Positions 47,253-53,859 of a DNA stretch of 64,000 bases are shown here, in pieces. Source of the stretch: Sphingomonas sp. S-NIH.Pt15_0812 (lineage in GTDB: Bacteria > Pseudomonadota > Alphaproteobacteria > Sphingomonadales > Sphingomonadaceae); NCBI RefSeq assembly GCF_003951315.1, contig NZ_QLJH01000001.1, forward strand, positions 186,001 to 250,000, given 5' to 3'. Position 1 is the first letter of the stretch. Each line of letters begins with the position of its first letter. The position numbers and the translations under genes are program-made. The notes beneath the pieces are model-generated. The model ran no database searches. It was given only the letters and a program-made list of their open reading frames with translations, and was not told the origin of the DNA.

Positions 47253-47843
47253 TTAGCGGCAGACGACCTGGCCGCGATCGACCGAGCGGCCGAGCAGCGC
47301 GCCGCCGCCCGCGCCGATCAGCGTGCCGAGCAGGCTGGACCGGCCATTGGCGATGATGTTGCCGAGCGCGCCGCCCGCCAGGCCGCCGACGATCAGGCCG
47401 GTGGTGCCGTCGTTGCGGCGGCAATAATATTGACCGTTGCCGCCGCGATAGACGCGGTCGTTCCGGCTCAGGCGGCGCGTCTGGTAATAGCGGCCGTCCC
47501 GATAATAGCGGTCGGCGAAATAATTACGCTGGCCCGGCTCGAAGCGGTTATAGTCGTAGCTGTTCCACCGCCGCCAGTCGCGATTATTGTCGCGGCGGAT
47601 GTCGCGGATATCCTCGCGACGTTCGCGCCGGGCGTCGCGAACGTCCTCGCGATAGTCGCGCCGCGCGTCGCGGACGTCGCGGCGGTCGTCGGCGTCGCGC
47701 AGGTCGCGGCGGTAATCGCGCTGGGCGTCGCGGACATTGTCGCGATATTCGCGGTTCGCCTGCCAGCGATTGTCCTGCGCCGCCGCCGGCATCGCGGTGA
47801 CCGCACTGGCCGCCAAGGCGACCGACAGCATCATGTTACGCAT
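47253..47843 (-). CDS. Exported Arg/Asp-repeat protein with glycine-zipper domain
   Basis: A 196-residue protein with a signal peptide (MRNMMLSVALAASAVTAMPAAAQ). Residues about 30-90 are a highly charged repeat of Tyr/Arg/Asp units (RDNVRDAQRDYRRDLRDADD, then RRDVRDARRDYREDVRDARR), followed by an Asn/Tyr/Arg tract (NSYDYNRFEPGQRNYFADRY). The C-terminal part has CRRNDGTTGLIVGGLAGGAL and LLGTLIGAGGGALLGRSVDR, a glycine-zipper (17 kDa antigen-like) motif associated with outer-membrane insertion. The charged repeat probably forms a long helix. It is related in its C-terminal half to the gene at 48008. Confidence 0.85.
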   Translation of the reverse strand: MRNMMLSVALAASAVTAMPAAAQDNRWQANREYRDNVRDAQRDYRRDLRDADDRRDVRDARRDYREDVRDARRERREDIRDIRRDNNRDWRRWNSYDYNRFEPGQRNYFADRYYRDGRYYQTRRLSRNDRVYRGGNGQYYCRRNDGTTGLIVGGLAGGALGNIIANGRSSLLGTLIGAGGGALLGRSVDRGQVVCR

Positions 47844-47954
47844 CCTAAAATCCTCGTCTTCCTGATACCGCTAAGAACTGACGAGATTACAGCAAGTTGC
47901 GTGAACTCAATACTACGTCATGTTCAGCAATGGGACAGGCGGCGCCAAGAGAAA

Positions 47955-47981
47955 GGGCGCCGCGACCCAGTCGCGACGCCC
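47955..47981 (-). terminator. Terminator of the 48008 gene
   Basis: GGGCG-C-CGCGAC-CCA-GTCGCG-A-CGCCC forms a stem of 11 pairs with one mismatch. Read on the minus strand it is followed by TTTCTCTT, so it fits a rho-independent terminator for the gene ending at 48008. Confidence 0.7.
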
Positions 47982-48007
47982 CATCTTCATTCGGCCGATG
48001 CTGCGGA

Positions 48008-48316
48008 TCAGCGGCAGCGGCGATTGCTCGTGCCGCGCTCGACTTCGCGACCGGCCAGCGCGCCGACCGCGGCACCGCCCAGCGTGCCAAGCGTCCGGTC
48101 GCCGCGCGTGTCGATCGTGCGGCCCAGCAGCGCGCCCGCGACGCCGCCGACCACCAGGCCGGTCGTGCCGTTCGGCTTGCGACAGCGGATGCGGCCGCGG
48201 TCGTCGCGCCATTCGCGATACTTGTAGCGACGCTGGGCGTCGGCATTCTCAGTGGTGGCGATCAGGGTCGGCGTCACCATCGCGGCACAACCCAAAACCA
48301 GCATCAGCTTACGCAT
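48008..48316 (-). CDS. Small exported glycine-zipper protein
   Basis: A 102-residue protein with a signal peptide (MRKLMLVLGCAAMVTPTLIA) and a charged stretch RRYKYREWRDDRGRIRCRKP before the zipper NGTTGLVVGGVAGALLGRTI and LGTLGGAAVGALAGREVERG. The segment CRKPNGTTGL to the end parallels CRRNDGTTGL onwards in the neighbour at 47253, so the two are paralogues with different N-terminal parts. Such proteins usually sit in or near the outer membrane. It has its own terminator downstream and a 164-base gap to the 47253 gene, so separate transcription is likely. Confidence 0.85.
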   Translation of the reverse strand: MRKLMLVLGCAAMVTPTLIATTENADAQRRYKYREWRDDRGRIRCRKPNGTTGLVVGGVAGALLGRTIDTRGDRTLGTLGGAAVGALAGREVERGTSNRRCR

Positions 48317-48457
48317 CGTCTACTCCCTTACGATAATCACGGTAGCGAAACGTAGGCCTTTAGTGGCGGTTGCATGAACCCTAAACAACGTCGCGTTCAT
48401 CTTCGGATCGGTTCCCATTGCGGGACAGAAAGGCGACGGACGGAGCGTTGTCCGGGA

Positions 48458-48700
48458 TCAGAGATCGACGCCCGCGGCGATGGCCTCCAGCTTGCGGATA
48501 CGCTCCTTCAGATCGGCCATCTCGATCCGTGCGCCGGCGTGGGGCATGGCGATGGAGGCGTCGTCATCGGACGATCGGATTATCTGGCTGTGCTGGAGCT
48601 GGAGCCAGCCGCGCCAGCCGGACAGGCCGGCGGCGGCGATGATGCCCACCCCGGCGAGGCCGGAGAGGGACAGGGTCAGGGTCGTAAACGGATCGGTCAT
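48458..48700 (-). CDS. Last gene of the psp operon: small membrane protein with coiled coil
   Basis: An 80-residue protein. One hydrophobic helix TLTLSLSGLAGVGIIAAAGL is followed by GWRGWLQLQHSQIIRSSDDD, then ARIEMADLKERIRKLEAIAA. The DLKERIRKLEAI segment resembles the heptad region of the upstream psp genes but is shorter and lacks the conserved tail. AAAGGAGG lies 7 bases before the ATG at 48700, so translation should be strong. It follows the 48715 gene by 14 bases and is the last gene of the run. The similarity is at the level of layout and a short heptad, so homology is inference. Confidence 0.75.
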   Translation of the reverse strand: MTDPFTTLTLSLSGLAGVGIIAAAGLSGWRGWLQLQHSQIIRSSDDDASIAMPHAGARIEMADLKERIRKLEAIAAGVDL

Positions 48701-48714
48701 GATGTCGCCTCCTT

Positions 48715-48969
48715 TCAGCGGTCGCGCAGACGGTCGATCTCGCGGTCGAGGTCGATGCTGCGATTATGGTCGGTGATGACGCGCTCCAGCACGGCGACCC
48801 GCTCCTTGAGCTGGCGAATCTCGTCCTGGGCGCGCATCTGGTCGATGCTCTGGACGGGGGTGGAGTGATGCGGTTCGGCCTGCTGGCCGAACGCGCGGTA
48901 ACGGGCGGACAGGATCTGCGCGATCATCACCACGGTGACAATGCCGAAGACCATGGAGAAGAACGTCAT
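48715..48969 (-). CDS. PspB-like small membrane protein (psp operon)
   Basis: An 84-residue protein beginning MTFFSMVFGIVTVVMIAQIL (one membrane span) followed by a coiled coil with IRQLKERVAVLERVITDHNR and ending DLDREIDRLRDR. The motif [R/Q]L.[E/K]RV.VLER[V/I].TD and the ending EIDRLR recur in the neighbouring psp genes. In PspB the corresponding region contacts PspA and PspC at the inner membrane. GGAG is 8 bases before ATG 48969. The frame can be opened further upstream but the extension has no sense. Same strand and 22 bases from the 48992 gene, so one operon. Confidence 0.82.
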   Translation of the reverse strand: MTFFSMVFGIVTVVMIAQILSARYRAFGQQAEPHHSTPVQSIDQMRAQDEIRQLKERVAVLERVITDHNRSIDLDREIDRLRDR

Positions 48970-48991
48970 GTCAGGCGCTCCGATGGATGGG

Positions 48992-49321
48992 TCAGTTGAG
49001 GGCGGTGGGGGCTGGCGTTTCGTCGCGCAGGCGGTCGATCTCGGCGGACAGGCTGGCGCCGCGATCGGTGACGATCCGTTCCAACACCCGGACCCGCATC
49101 TCCAGCCGCTCGGCCTGCGCGGCATATTGGGCCGCTTTCTCCGCCGCCTGGGCATTCAGCGCCTCGGCCATGCGTTCCTTGTGGGTCAGCCAGCGCTGGA
49201 ACATCGCATGGGCGACACCCAGGATCACCGGCAGCCCGACCAGCACGAAGGCGATCATGAAGATGGTGAAGCCGTTGCCGGCCAGGAAATCGAGCGGGCC
49301 GATATCGGTCGTATAGGTCAT
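48992..49321 (-). CDS. PspB-like small membrane protein (psp operon)
   Basis: A 109-residue protein: MTYTTDIGPLDFLAGNGFT, a membrane span FMIAFVLVGLPVILGVAHAM, then a long helix with HKERMAEALNAQAAEKAAQY and the motif AERLEMRVRVLERIVTDRG followed by SAEIDRLRDE. The motif matches the PspB-like pattern of the surrounding genes, and the Ala-rich insert makes this one longer. ATG 49321 overlaps the stop of the upstream gene (ATGA); a GTG two codons earlier is an alternative. It is predicted to sit in the inner membrane with the coiled coil in the cytoplasm. Confidence 0.82.
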   Translation of the reverse strand: MTYTTDIGPLDFLAGNGFTIFMIAFVLVGLPVILGVAHAMFQRWLTHKERMAEALNAQAAEKAAQYAAQAERLEMRVRVLERIVTDRGASLSAEIDRLRDETPAPTALN

Positions 49322-49620
49322 TTCCACCCCCGCAGCGCTTCGATCTCGCGCGCGGTCCGCTCGGCGGGATCGGTGGCGATGCGTTCCAGCACCGCGATCC
49401 GCTCCTCCAGTCGCCCGACCTGGCCGGTCAGCTTCTCATTCTCGTTGGAGAGCAGCATGATCTTGCGCTCCGCCTCCAGATTCTCGCCGCCACCCCGGCG
49501 TCGGTTCCCGTAATCCTGGGGCGCATAGCCGTGCTTGGTGCGCAGCCAGTTGTTCGCGACCCAGGAGATCGGCCCGATCGTGATCGCCGCGATCGGAATG
49601 AGCAAGGCCAGGTTCGACAT
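49318..49620 (-). CDS. PspB-like small membrane protein (psp operon)
   Basis: A 100-residue protein with an N-terminal hydrophobic segment NLALLIPIAAITIGPISWVA, a basic hydrophilic linker (KHGYAPQDYGNRRRGGG) and a coiled coil with SNENEKLTGQVGRLEERIAV, then LERIATDPAERTAREIEALR. The GRLEERIAVLERIATD segment is nearly the PspB consensus and the end parallels that of the two next genes. It lies 28 bases after pspC and overlaps the 48992 gene by 4 bases. Confidence 0.82.
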   Translation of the reverse strand: MSNLALLIPIAAITIGPISWVANNWLRTKHGYAPQDYGNRRRGGGENLEAERKIMLLSNENEKLTGQVGRLEERIAVLERIATDPAERTAREIEALRGWK

Positions 49621-49648
49621 CGTCTTCTTTCCCTTTACTCAGCCCGTC

Positions 49649-50026
49649 TTAGCGCAGGCTGTCGATTTCCTTGGCCAGCGCGCTGTTGCGGCTGGTGAAG
49701 TGGGTTTCCATGTCCGCCAGGCGGCGATCGATGTCGCGCAGCTTGGAGCGGACTTCGGCGCTGGAGCGGCGCGGGTTGGACCGCACGCCCTGCCAGAACT
49801 TGGCGTCGTCCTGAGTTTGGTAGAGACCGAACGGCTTGGGATCGGCAATCCAGGCGATGATGAAGTAGGCGACGATCAGCCACCATTGCTGGGCGATGAT
49901 CGTCATCCCGGCGACACCCAGCCGGACCCACAAAGGGTTGACCCCGGTATAGTCGGCGATGCCGGCGCAGACACCCTTGTACTTGGCATCCTGCTTGTTC
50001 AGGTAGAATTGGGTACGGGCAGCCAT
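49649..50026 (-). CDS. pspC: Phage shock protein C
   Basis: PspC is the inner-membrane partner that with PspB senses envelope damage and releases PspF from PspA. The 125-residue product has the PspC domain KDAKYKGVCAGIADYTGVNP (written NKQDAKYKGVCAGIADYTG), LWVRLGVAGMTIIAQQWWLI and VAYFIIAWIADPKP, then a helical tail VRSKLRDIDRRLADMETHFT and SRNSALAKEIDSLR. The tail again ends in EIDSLR like the PspB-like genes downstream. It follows pspB after one base. A strong functional call because pspA, pspB and pspF surround it. Confidence 0.94.
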   Translation of the reverse strand: MAARTQFYLNKQDAKYKGVCAGIADYTGVNPLWVRLGVAGMTIIAQQWWLIVAYFIIAWIADPKPFGLYQTQDDAKFWQGVRSNPRRSSAEVRSKLRDIDRRLADMETHFTSRNSALAKEIDSLR

Positions 50027-50027
50027 G

Positions 50028-50339
50028 TCAGTTGCTCCGATTGAAAGTGCGGTCGATGCGATCGAACCGGTTGGTCGACGGCAGTTCGTTCGAATAAGTC
50101 TGTTGCGGCGTGCTCAGGCCGGGGCGGAAGTCCGGATTGTCGGCGGCGACGATGCGCTCGACGGTATTGAGCCGGTCTTCCAGGCGGCGGGCGAGATTGT
50201 ACATCTCGTCCAGCATCCGCTCGTCTTCCTCGGTGATTTTGGGCGCGCGCTTCCACTGCGAAACATAGTGGAGGATGAGCCAGGGCAGGCCGACGAAGAT
50301 CGTCGGGAAGGCGATCAGCGGAACGACGATATCCTCCAT
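50028..50339 (-). CDS. pspB: Phage shock protein B
   Basis: PspB is a small inner-membrane protein acting with PspC as sensor of proton-motive-force or membrane stress. The 103-residue product opens EDIVVPLIAFPTIFVGLPWL (membrane span), then ILHYVSQWKRAPKITEEDER and the coiled coil MLDEMYNLARRLEDRLNTVE followed by RIVAADNPDFRPGL, the PspB signature. It is longer than E. coli PspB (74 residues) by a hydrophilic C-terminal tail. GGAGGG lies just upstream of ATG 50339, one base after the pspA stop. Confidence 0.93.
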   Translation of the reverse strand: MEDIVVPLIAFPTIFVGLPWLILHYVSQWKRAPKITEEDERMLDEMYNLARRLEDRLNTVERIVAADNPDFRPGLSTPQQTYSNELPSTNRFDRIDRTFNRSN

Positions 50340-50340
50340 C

Positions 50341-51009
50341 TCAACCCTCCCGGCTTTGCAGGCGACGCTTCATCGCGGCCAGTTCCTCGTCCACCCGATC
50401 GCTCTGGCGCAGCTCGGCGATCTCCTCCTCCAGGCTCTTGCCGACGCCCAGGCCCATCGCCTCGGCGCGGCCCTCGGCCTCGTCGGCGCGGCGTTCCAGG
50501 TCGGTGAAGCGGCTGAACGCCTCCTGCGTCTTCGGCCCGGCATACATGTCGCGCAGGCGGAAGCGGTTGTTGGCGGTCTCGATCCGGGTCTGGATGTTCG
50601 ACTGCTTGGTCCGCGCCTCGCGCAGCCGCCCTTGCAGCTTGGCGATGTCCTCTTCCGATGCGCGCAGCGCATCGTCGAGCACCTGCACCTCGGCCTTCAG
50701 CTGCTCGGCCATGTCGGTGGCCTTCTGCCGCTCGATCAGCGCCGCCTTGGCCAGATCCTCGCGGTCCTTGCTCAGCGCCAGTTCCGCCTTCTCGGTCCAA
50801 TTGGCCTGGAGCTGTTCCAGCTTGGCGATGTGGCGGCGCATTTCCTTCTGGTCGGCGATGGTGCGCGCCGCGGAGGCGCGGACCTCGACCAGCGTCTCCT
50901 CCATTTCGAGGATGATCATGCGGATCATCTTCGACGGGTCTTCCGCCTTGTCGAGCAGATCGGCGAAATTGGCGGCGACGATGTCGCGGGTGCGGGAGAA
51001 GATGCCCAT
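50341..51009 (-). CDS. pspA: Phage shock protein A
   Basis: PspA binds stressed membranes as ESCRT-III-like oligomers and represses PspF in unstressed cells. The 222-residue product has the N-terminal amphipathic helix MGIFSRTRDIVAANFADLLD, the core KAEDPSKMIRMIILEMEETL and VEVRASAARTIADQKEMRRH, and the long coiled coil through AALIERQKATDMAEQL, QSNIQTRIETANNRFRLRDM and a tail MKRRLQSREG. Length and motifs are standard. The ATG pair at 51012/51009 follows AGGAG; I chose 51009, giving the classical MGIF start. It is preceded by a 45-residue ORF on the same transcript. Confidence 0.97.
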   Translation of the reverse strand: MGIFSRTRDIVAANFADLLDKAEDPSKMIRMIILEMEETLVEVRASAARTIADQKEMRRHIAKLEQLQANWTEKAELALSKDREDLAKAALIERQKATDMAEQLKAEVQVLDDALRASEEDIAKLQGRLREARTKQSNIQTRIETANNRFRLRDMYAGPKTQEAFSRFTDLERRADEAEGRAEAMGLGVGKSLEEEIAELRQSDRVDEELAAMKRRLQSREG

Positions 51010-51046
51010 CATAAACTCCTGAGGGACCGTGAGTGCGTTCATCGCC

Positions 51047-51184
51047 TTATGCCATGAAGCGCGTGGTGCTGGCGACCATCTTGCCATCGCCCTGGGCGGG
51101 GCCGACGGCGGCCATGATGCAGGTGCCGCTCAGCACGACGGTGAGGGCGAGGGCGGCGAACTTGGTGGCGACGATCTTGAGCAT
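51047..51184 (-). CDS. 45-residue exported peptide at the head of the psp operon
   Basis: A very short gene: MLKIVATKFAALALTVVLSG, then TCIMAAVGPAQGDGK and MVASTTRFMA. The first part looks like a signal peptide or signal anchor, with possible cleavage near the GPAQG region, so a very small periplasmic peptide would remain. A perfect AGGAGG stands 5 bases before the ATG, the strongest ribosome binding site I noticed in the window. It lies about 46 bases downstream of the predicted sigma-54 transcription start and 37 bases before pspA. It is probably translated strongly on membrane stress. No known family; E. coli has no gene at this place. Confidence 0.72.
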   Translation of the reverse strand: MLKIVATKFAALALTVVLSGTCIMAAVGPAQGDGKMVASTTRFMA

Positions 51185-51239
51185 GGAAACCTCCTGAAAC
51201 CTTGAACCTGGCCGCCGTTGCGGCGGGATATTCCATGCT

Positions 51240-51257
51240 TTGCACAGCCCGTGCCAA
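51240..51257 (-). promoter_or_regulatory. Sigma-54 (-24/-12) promoter of the psp operon
   Basis: On the minus strand the sequence reads TTGGCACGGGCTGTGCAA: GG at -24 and GC at -12 exactly 10 bases apart, with TGGCACG matching the consensus and GTGC in place of TTGC. Transcription should start near 51230. PspF, the required activator, is encoded divergently from 51357, and an inverted repeat TTCCG/CGGAA (51275-51291) lies between and might be an activator site. Confidence 0.8.
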
Positions 51258-51356
51258 ATTGAAGAATGCCGGATTTCCGCCGTTTTCGGAAGAAAGTGGC
51301 GGGACGGAACTGCTCATGACTTGCCAAGCTTTGGGGAAATGCGCCAATCCTTGGGG

Positions 51357-52421
51357 ATGGAACGGACGAGCCAGGTCATCGGTCAGTCGGGGGCGTTCAT
51401 CGATGCCCTGGAACGCGCGAGCCGGGCGGCGGCGCTGGACCGACCGGTGCTCGTCATCGGCGAACGCGGCACCGGCAAGGAACTGGTGGCCGAACGCCTC
51501 CATCGCCTGTCGCCGCGCTGGGACCAGCCGCTCGTCATCATGAACTGCGCCGCGCTGCCGGAGACGCTGATCGAGGCGGAGTTGTTCGGGCATGAGGCGG
51601 GCGCCTTCACCGGCGCGACCAAGGCGCGCGCCGGCCGGTTCGAGGAGGCGGATGGCGGCACCTTGTTCCTCGACGAACTCGGCACCCTGTCGATGGCGGC
51701 GCAGGACCGGTTGCTGCGCGCGGTGGAATATGGCGAGATCACCCGGATCGGATCGTCGCGGCCGGTGCGGGTCGATGTCCGGATCGTCGCGGCGACCAAC
51801 GAGCATCTGCCGGACAAGGTCGATCGGCACGAGTTCCGCGCCGACCTGCTCGACCGGCTGTGCTTCGAGGTAGTGACGCTGCCGCCGCTGCGCGCGCGGG
51901 CCGGGGACGTGGTGGTGCTGGCCGATCATTTCGGGCGGCGCATGGCGGCCGAACTGGGCTGGCAGCGCTGGCCCGGCTTCGGCCCGGCCGCGCTCGACCA
52001 GTTGAGCGGCCATCGCTGGCCCGGCAATGTCCGCGAATTGCGCAACGTGGTGGAGCGCGCGGTCTATCGCTGGGAGCGGGACGGGCCGGTCGATTCGATC
52101 GAGATCGATCCCTTCGCCTCGCCCTATCGCCCGCGCGGCCAGGCGCCGGCCGCGACGCGGGCGCAGCAGGCGGAACGGGCCGAGCCGGAGGCGGAGGAGG
52201 GCGCGTCCTCCGCGCCCGGCAGCGACGACGAGGTGGCGGCATGCGAGGTCGGGCCGTCCGACTTCAAGAGCCGCGTGGCGCGGTTCGAGCGCGAGCTGCT
52301 GGCCCGCGCCCTGGCGGAGAACCGGTTCAACCAGCGCCAGACCGCCGACTCGTTGGGCCTGTCCTATGACCAGCTTCGCCATGCGCTGCGGCGGCACGAC
52401 CTGATCGGAACGGTTGCGTAA
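51357..52421 (+). CDS. pspF: Phage shock operon transcriptional activator PspF
   Basis: PspF is a bacterial enhancer-binding protein without a regulatory receiver domain; its ATPase opens sigma-54 promoters and is held inactive by PspA. The 354-residue product has Walker A GERGTGKE at about 35-42, GAFTGA at about 82-87 (sigma-54 contact), FRADLLDRLCFEVVTLPPLR, and WPGNVRELRNVVERAVYR, then a linker rich in Ala/Glu and a C-terminal Fis-type HTH (RFNQRQTADSLGLSYDQLRH). The Walker B Asp-Glu is LFLDELGTL. I chose ATG 51357 (MERTSQVIGQSG) because it aligns with E. coli PspF; the ATG at 51339 is possible. The linker of about 60 residues before the HTH is longer than in E. coli. Confidence 0.95.
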   Translation: MERTSQVIGQSGAFIDALERASRAAALDRPVLVIGERGTGKELVAERLHRLSPRWDQPLVIMNCAALPETLIEAELFGHEAGAFTGATKARAGRFEEADGGTLFLDELGTLSMAAQDRLLRAVEYGEITRIGSSRPVRVDVRIVAATNEHLPDKVDRHEFRADLLDRLCFEVVTLPPLRARAGDVVVLADHFGRRMAAELGWQRWPGFGPAALDQLSGHRWPGNVRELRNVVERAVYRWERDGPVDSIEIDPFASPYRPRGQAPAATRAQQAERAEPEAEEGASSAPGSDDEVAACEVGPSDFKSRVARFERELLARALAENRFNQRQTADSLGLSYDQLRHALRRHDLIGTVA

Positions 52422-52488
52422 CGCCGACGACGGGAGCAACGGGGGCGGGCGTGCGTTCACCGCACGAAACCAATCAGGAGTGAGCCCG

Positions 52489-53100
52489 ATGGCCTTCGAA
52501 CTGCCGCCGCTGCCCTATAACTATGACGCCCTGGAACCGACCATCTCCAAGGAGACGATGACGTTCCACCACGACAAGCACCACAAGGCCTATACCGACA
52601 AGCTCAACGAAGGCGTCGAGAAGGACCCGGCGCTGCAGGGCAAGACGATCGAGGACATCCTGGCCTCGATCTCGTCGCAGCCGCCGCTGGTCCGCAACAA
52701 TGGCGGTGGCTATTGGAACCACGACTTCTTCTGGAAGTCGATGAAGCAGGGCGGCGGTCAGCCGTCCGGCGCGCTGGCAGAGGCGATCGAGTCGACCTTC
52801 GGCGGCCTCGACAAGCTCAAGGAAGAGTTCAACACCAAGGGTGCGGGCCAGTTCGGTTCGGGCTGGGCCTGGCTGATCGTCGACGACGCCGGCACGCTGA
52901 AGGTGACCTCCACGCCCAATCAGGACAATCCCCTGATGGACGACGTAAAGGATCGCGGCACGCCGCTGCTCGGCAACGACGTGTGGGAACACGCCTATTA
53001 CCTGACCTACAAGAACGATCGCGCCGCCTATCTGAAGGCGTGGTGGGACGTGGTCGACTGGGACGTGGTCGGCCAGCGCTACGACGCGGCGAAGAAGTAA
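52489..53100 (+). CDS. sodB: Fe/Mn superoxide dismutase
   Basis: A 203-residue cytoplasmic SOD that dismutates superoxide. Metal ligands are His in THHDKHHKAYTDKLN (written FHHDKHHKAYTDKL), His in GGYWNHDFFWKSM, and Asp/His in WWDVVDWDVVGQRY with DVWEHAYYLTYKNDR. The second-sphere Gln that distinguishes metal use appears in STPNQDNPL, as in Mn enzymes, while the position before WNH is Gly-Gly-Tyr rather than the Ala-Gln of Fe enzymes. This suggests a Mn or cambialistic preference, though the gene name sodB is used by custom for this class. AGGAG lies 8 bases before ATG 52489. A strong terminator follows. Confidence 0.95.
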   Translation: MAFELPPLPYNYDALEPTISKETMTFHHDKHHKAYTDKLNEGVEKDPALQGKTIEDILASISSQPPLVRNNGGGYWNHDFFWKSMKQGGGQPSGALAEAIESTFGGLDKLKEEFNTKGAGQFGSGWAWLIVDDAGTLKVTSTPNQDNPLMDDVKDRGTPLLGNDVWEHAYYLTYKNDRAAYLKAWWDVVDWDVVGQRYDAAKK

Positions 53101-53109
53101 GACGGGAAA

Positions 53110-53132
53110 GGGCTCCTTCGGGAGCCCTTTTT
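53110..53132 (+). terminator. Rho-independent terminator of the SOD gene
   Basis: A perfect stem GGGCTCC / GGAGCCC with the stable loop TTCG and followed by TTTTT, starting 10 bases after the stop codon; AAA/TTT flanks extend the stem. Confidence 0.95.
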
Positions 53133-53136
53133 CTGG

Positions 53137-53166
53137 TCCGTGCGCCTGCCGAGGCGGGCGCACGGA
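53137..53166. terminator. Second hairpin between sodB and ispZ
   Basis: A perfect 10-base stem TCCGTGCGCC / GGCGCACGGA with a 10-base loop, ending 7 bases before the ispZ stop codon. It lacks T-runs on both sides, so it is likely a weak terminator for the minus-strand ispZ transcript or a stabilising hairpin. Confidence 0.6.
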
Positions 53167-53172
53167 TCGCCG

Positions 53173-53859
53173 TCAATCCGCCGGCGGCACGTCCTGGGGC
53201 AGGTCGCCGCCCGCCTGGAAGCCGTGGCGCAGCAGCATCGGCATGTTGGCGAGCGCGAAGCCGAGCGTCAGCGGGATCGCGCCCCACAGCTTGAACCCGA
53301 CCCAGAAATTCCAGTTGGTCGAGCGCCAGACCACCTCGTTCAGCACCGCCATGGCGAGGAAGAAGAGCATCCAGTTGCGAGTCAGCTTGCGCCATCCGTC
53401 CGCGCTCAGCCCCGGATAGGCGGTGCCGAGCAGCCCCTGGAGCAGCGGCCGGCCGGTCGCCAGCCCGAACAGCAGCACGGCGGCGAAGGCGGCATAGACG
53501 ATGGTCGGCTTCATCTGGATGAAGCGGGGGTCGTGGAAGTAGATGGTCAGGCCGCCGAACACCACGACCAGCACGCCCGAAATCCACAGCATCGGCGAGA
53601 CATGGCCCAGCTTCACCCGCGACACGATCATCGCGACGATGGTGGCGAGGATGAAGGCGCCGGTGGCGCAGATCACCCGGGCGATCACGATCGCGCCCAG
53701 CCGCTCCATCCCCGACAGGAAGCCGCTGAACTGCGCGACCAGCCGCATCATCGGCTCGGCCGGCGCCAGGAAGTTGACCAGGAAGAAGACGACCAGCGGC
53801 GCATAGTCCACCGCCATGCGCAGGCCGGGATTGGCGTCCTTCGGGGCGGTGCGGGTCAC
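53173..53859 (-). CDS. ispZ: Inner membrane-spanning protein YciB (septation protein A)
   Basis: A 228-residue inner-membrane protein of the YciB/IspZ family, about five or six spans, linked to cell division and envelope synthesis. The family text is LRMAVDYAPLVVFFLVNFLA, VARV-like VIARVICATGAFILATIVAM and FVGWF-like DPRFIQMKPTIVYAAFAAVL, LLQGLLGTAYPGLSADGWRK, LTRNWMLFFLAMAVLNEVVW and STNWNFWVGFKLWGAIPLTL. The last segments match the family's most conserved part. It overlaps ftsY by 4 bases and is the last gene of an mtaB-ftsY-ispZ run. Confidence 0.94.
   Translation of the reverse strand: MTRTAPKDANPGLRMAVDYAPLVVFFLVNFLAPAEPMMRLVAQFSGFLSGMERLGAIVIARVICATGAFILATIVAMIVSRVKLGHVSPMLWISGVLVVVFGGLTIYFHDPRFIQMKPTIVYAAFAAVLLFGLATGRPLLQGLLGTAYPGLSADGWRKLTRNWMLFFLAMAVLNEVVWRSTNWNFWVGFKLWGAIPLTLGFALANMPMLLRHGFQAGGDLPQDVPPAD

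Noticed and set aside
48434..48454. CGGAC/GTCCG hairpin after the last psp gene as terminator
   Set aside because: Only five base pairs with an eight-base loop; too weak to list, though the minus strand is T-rich after it.
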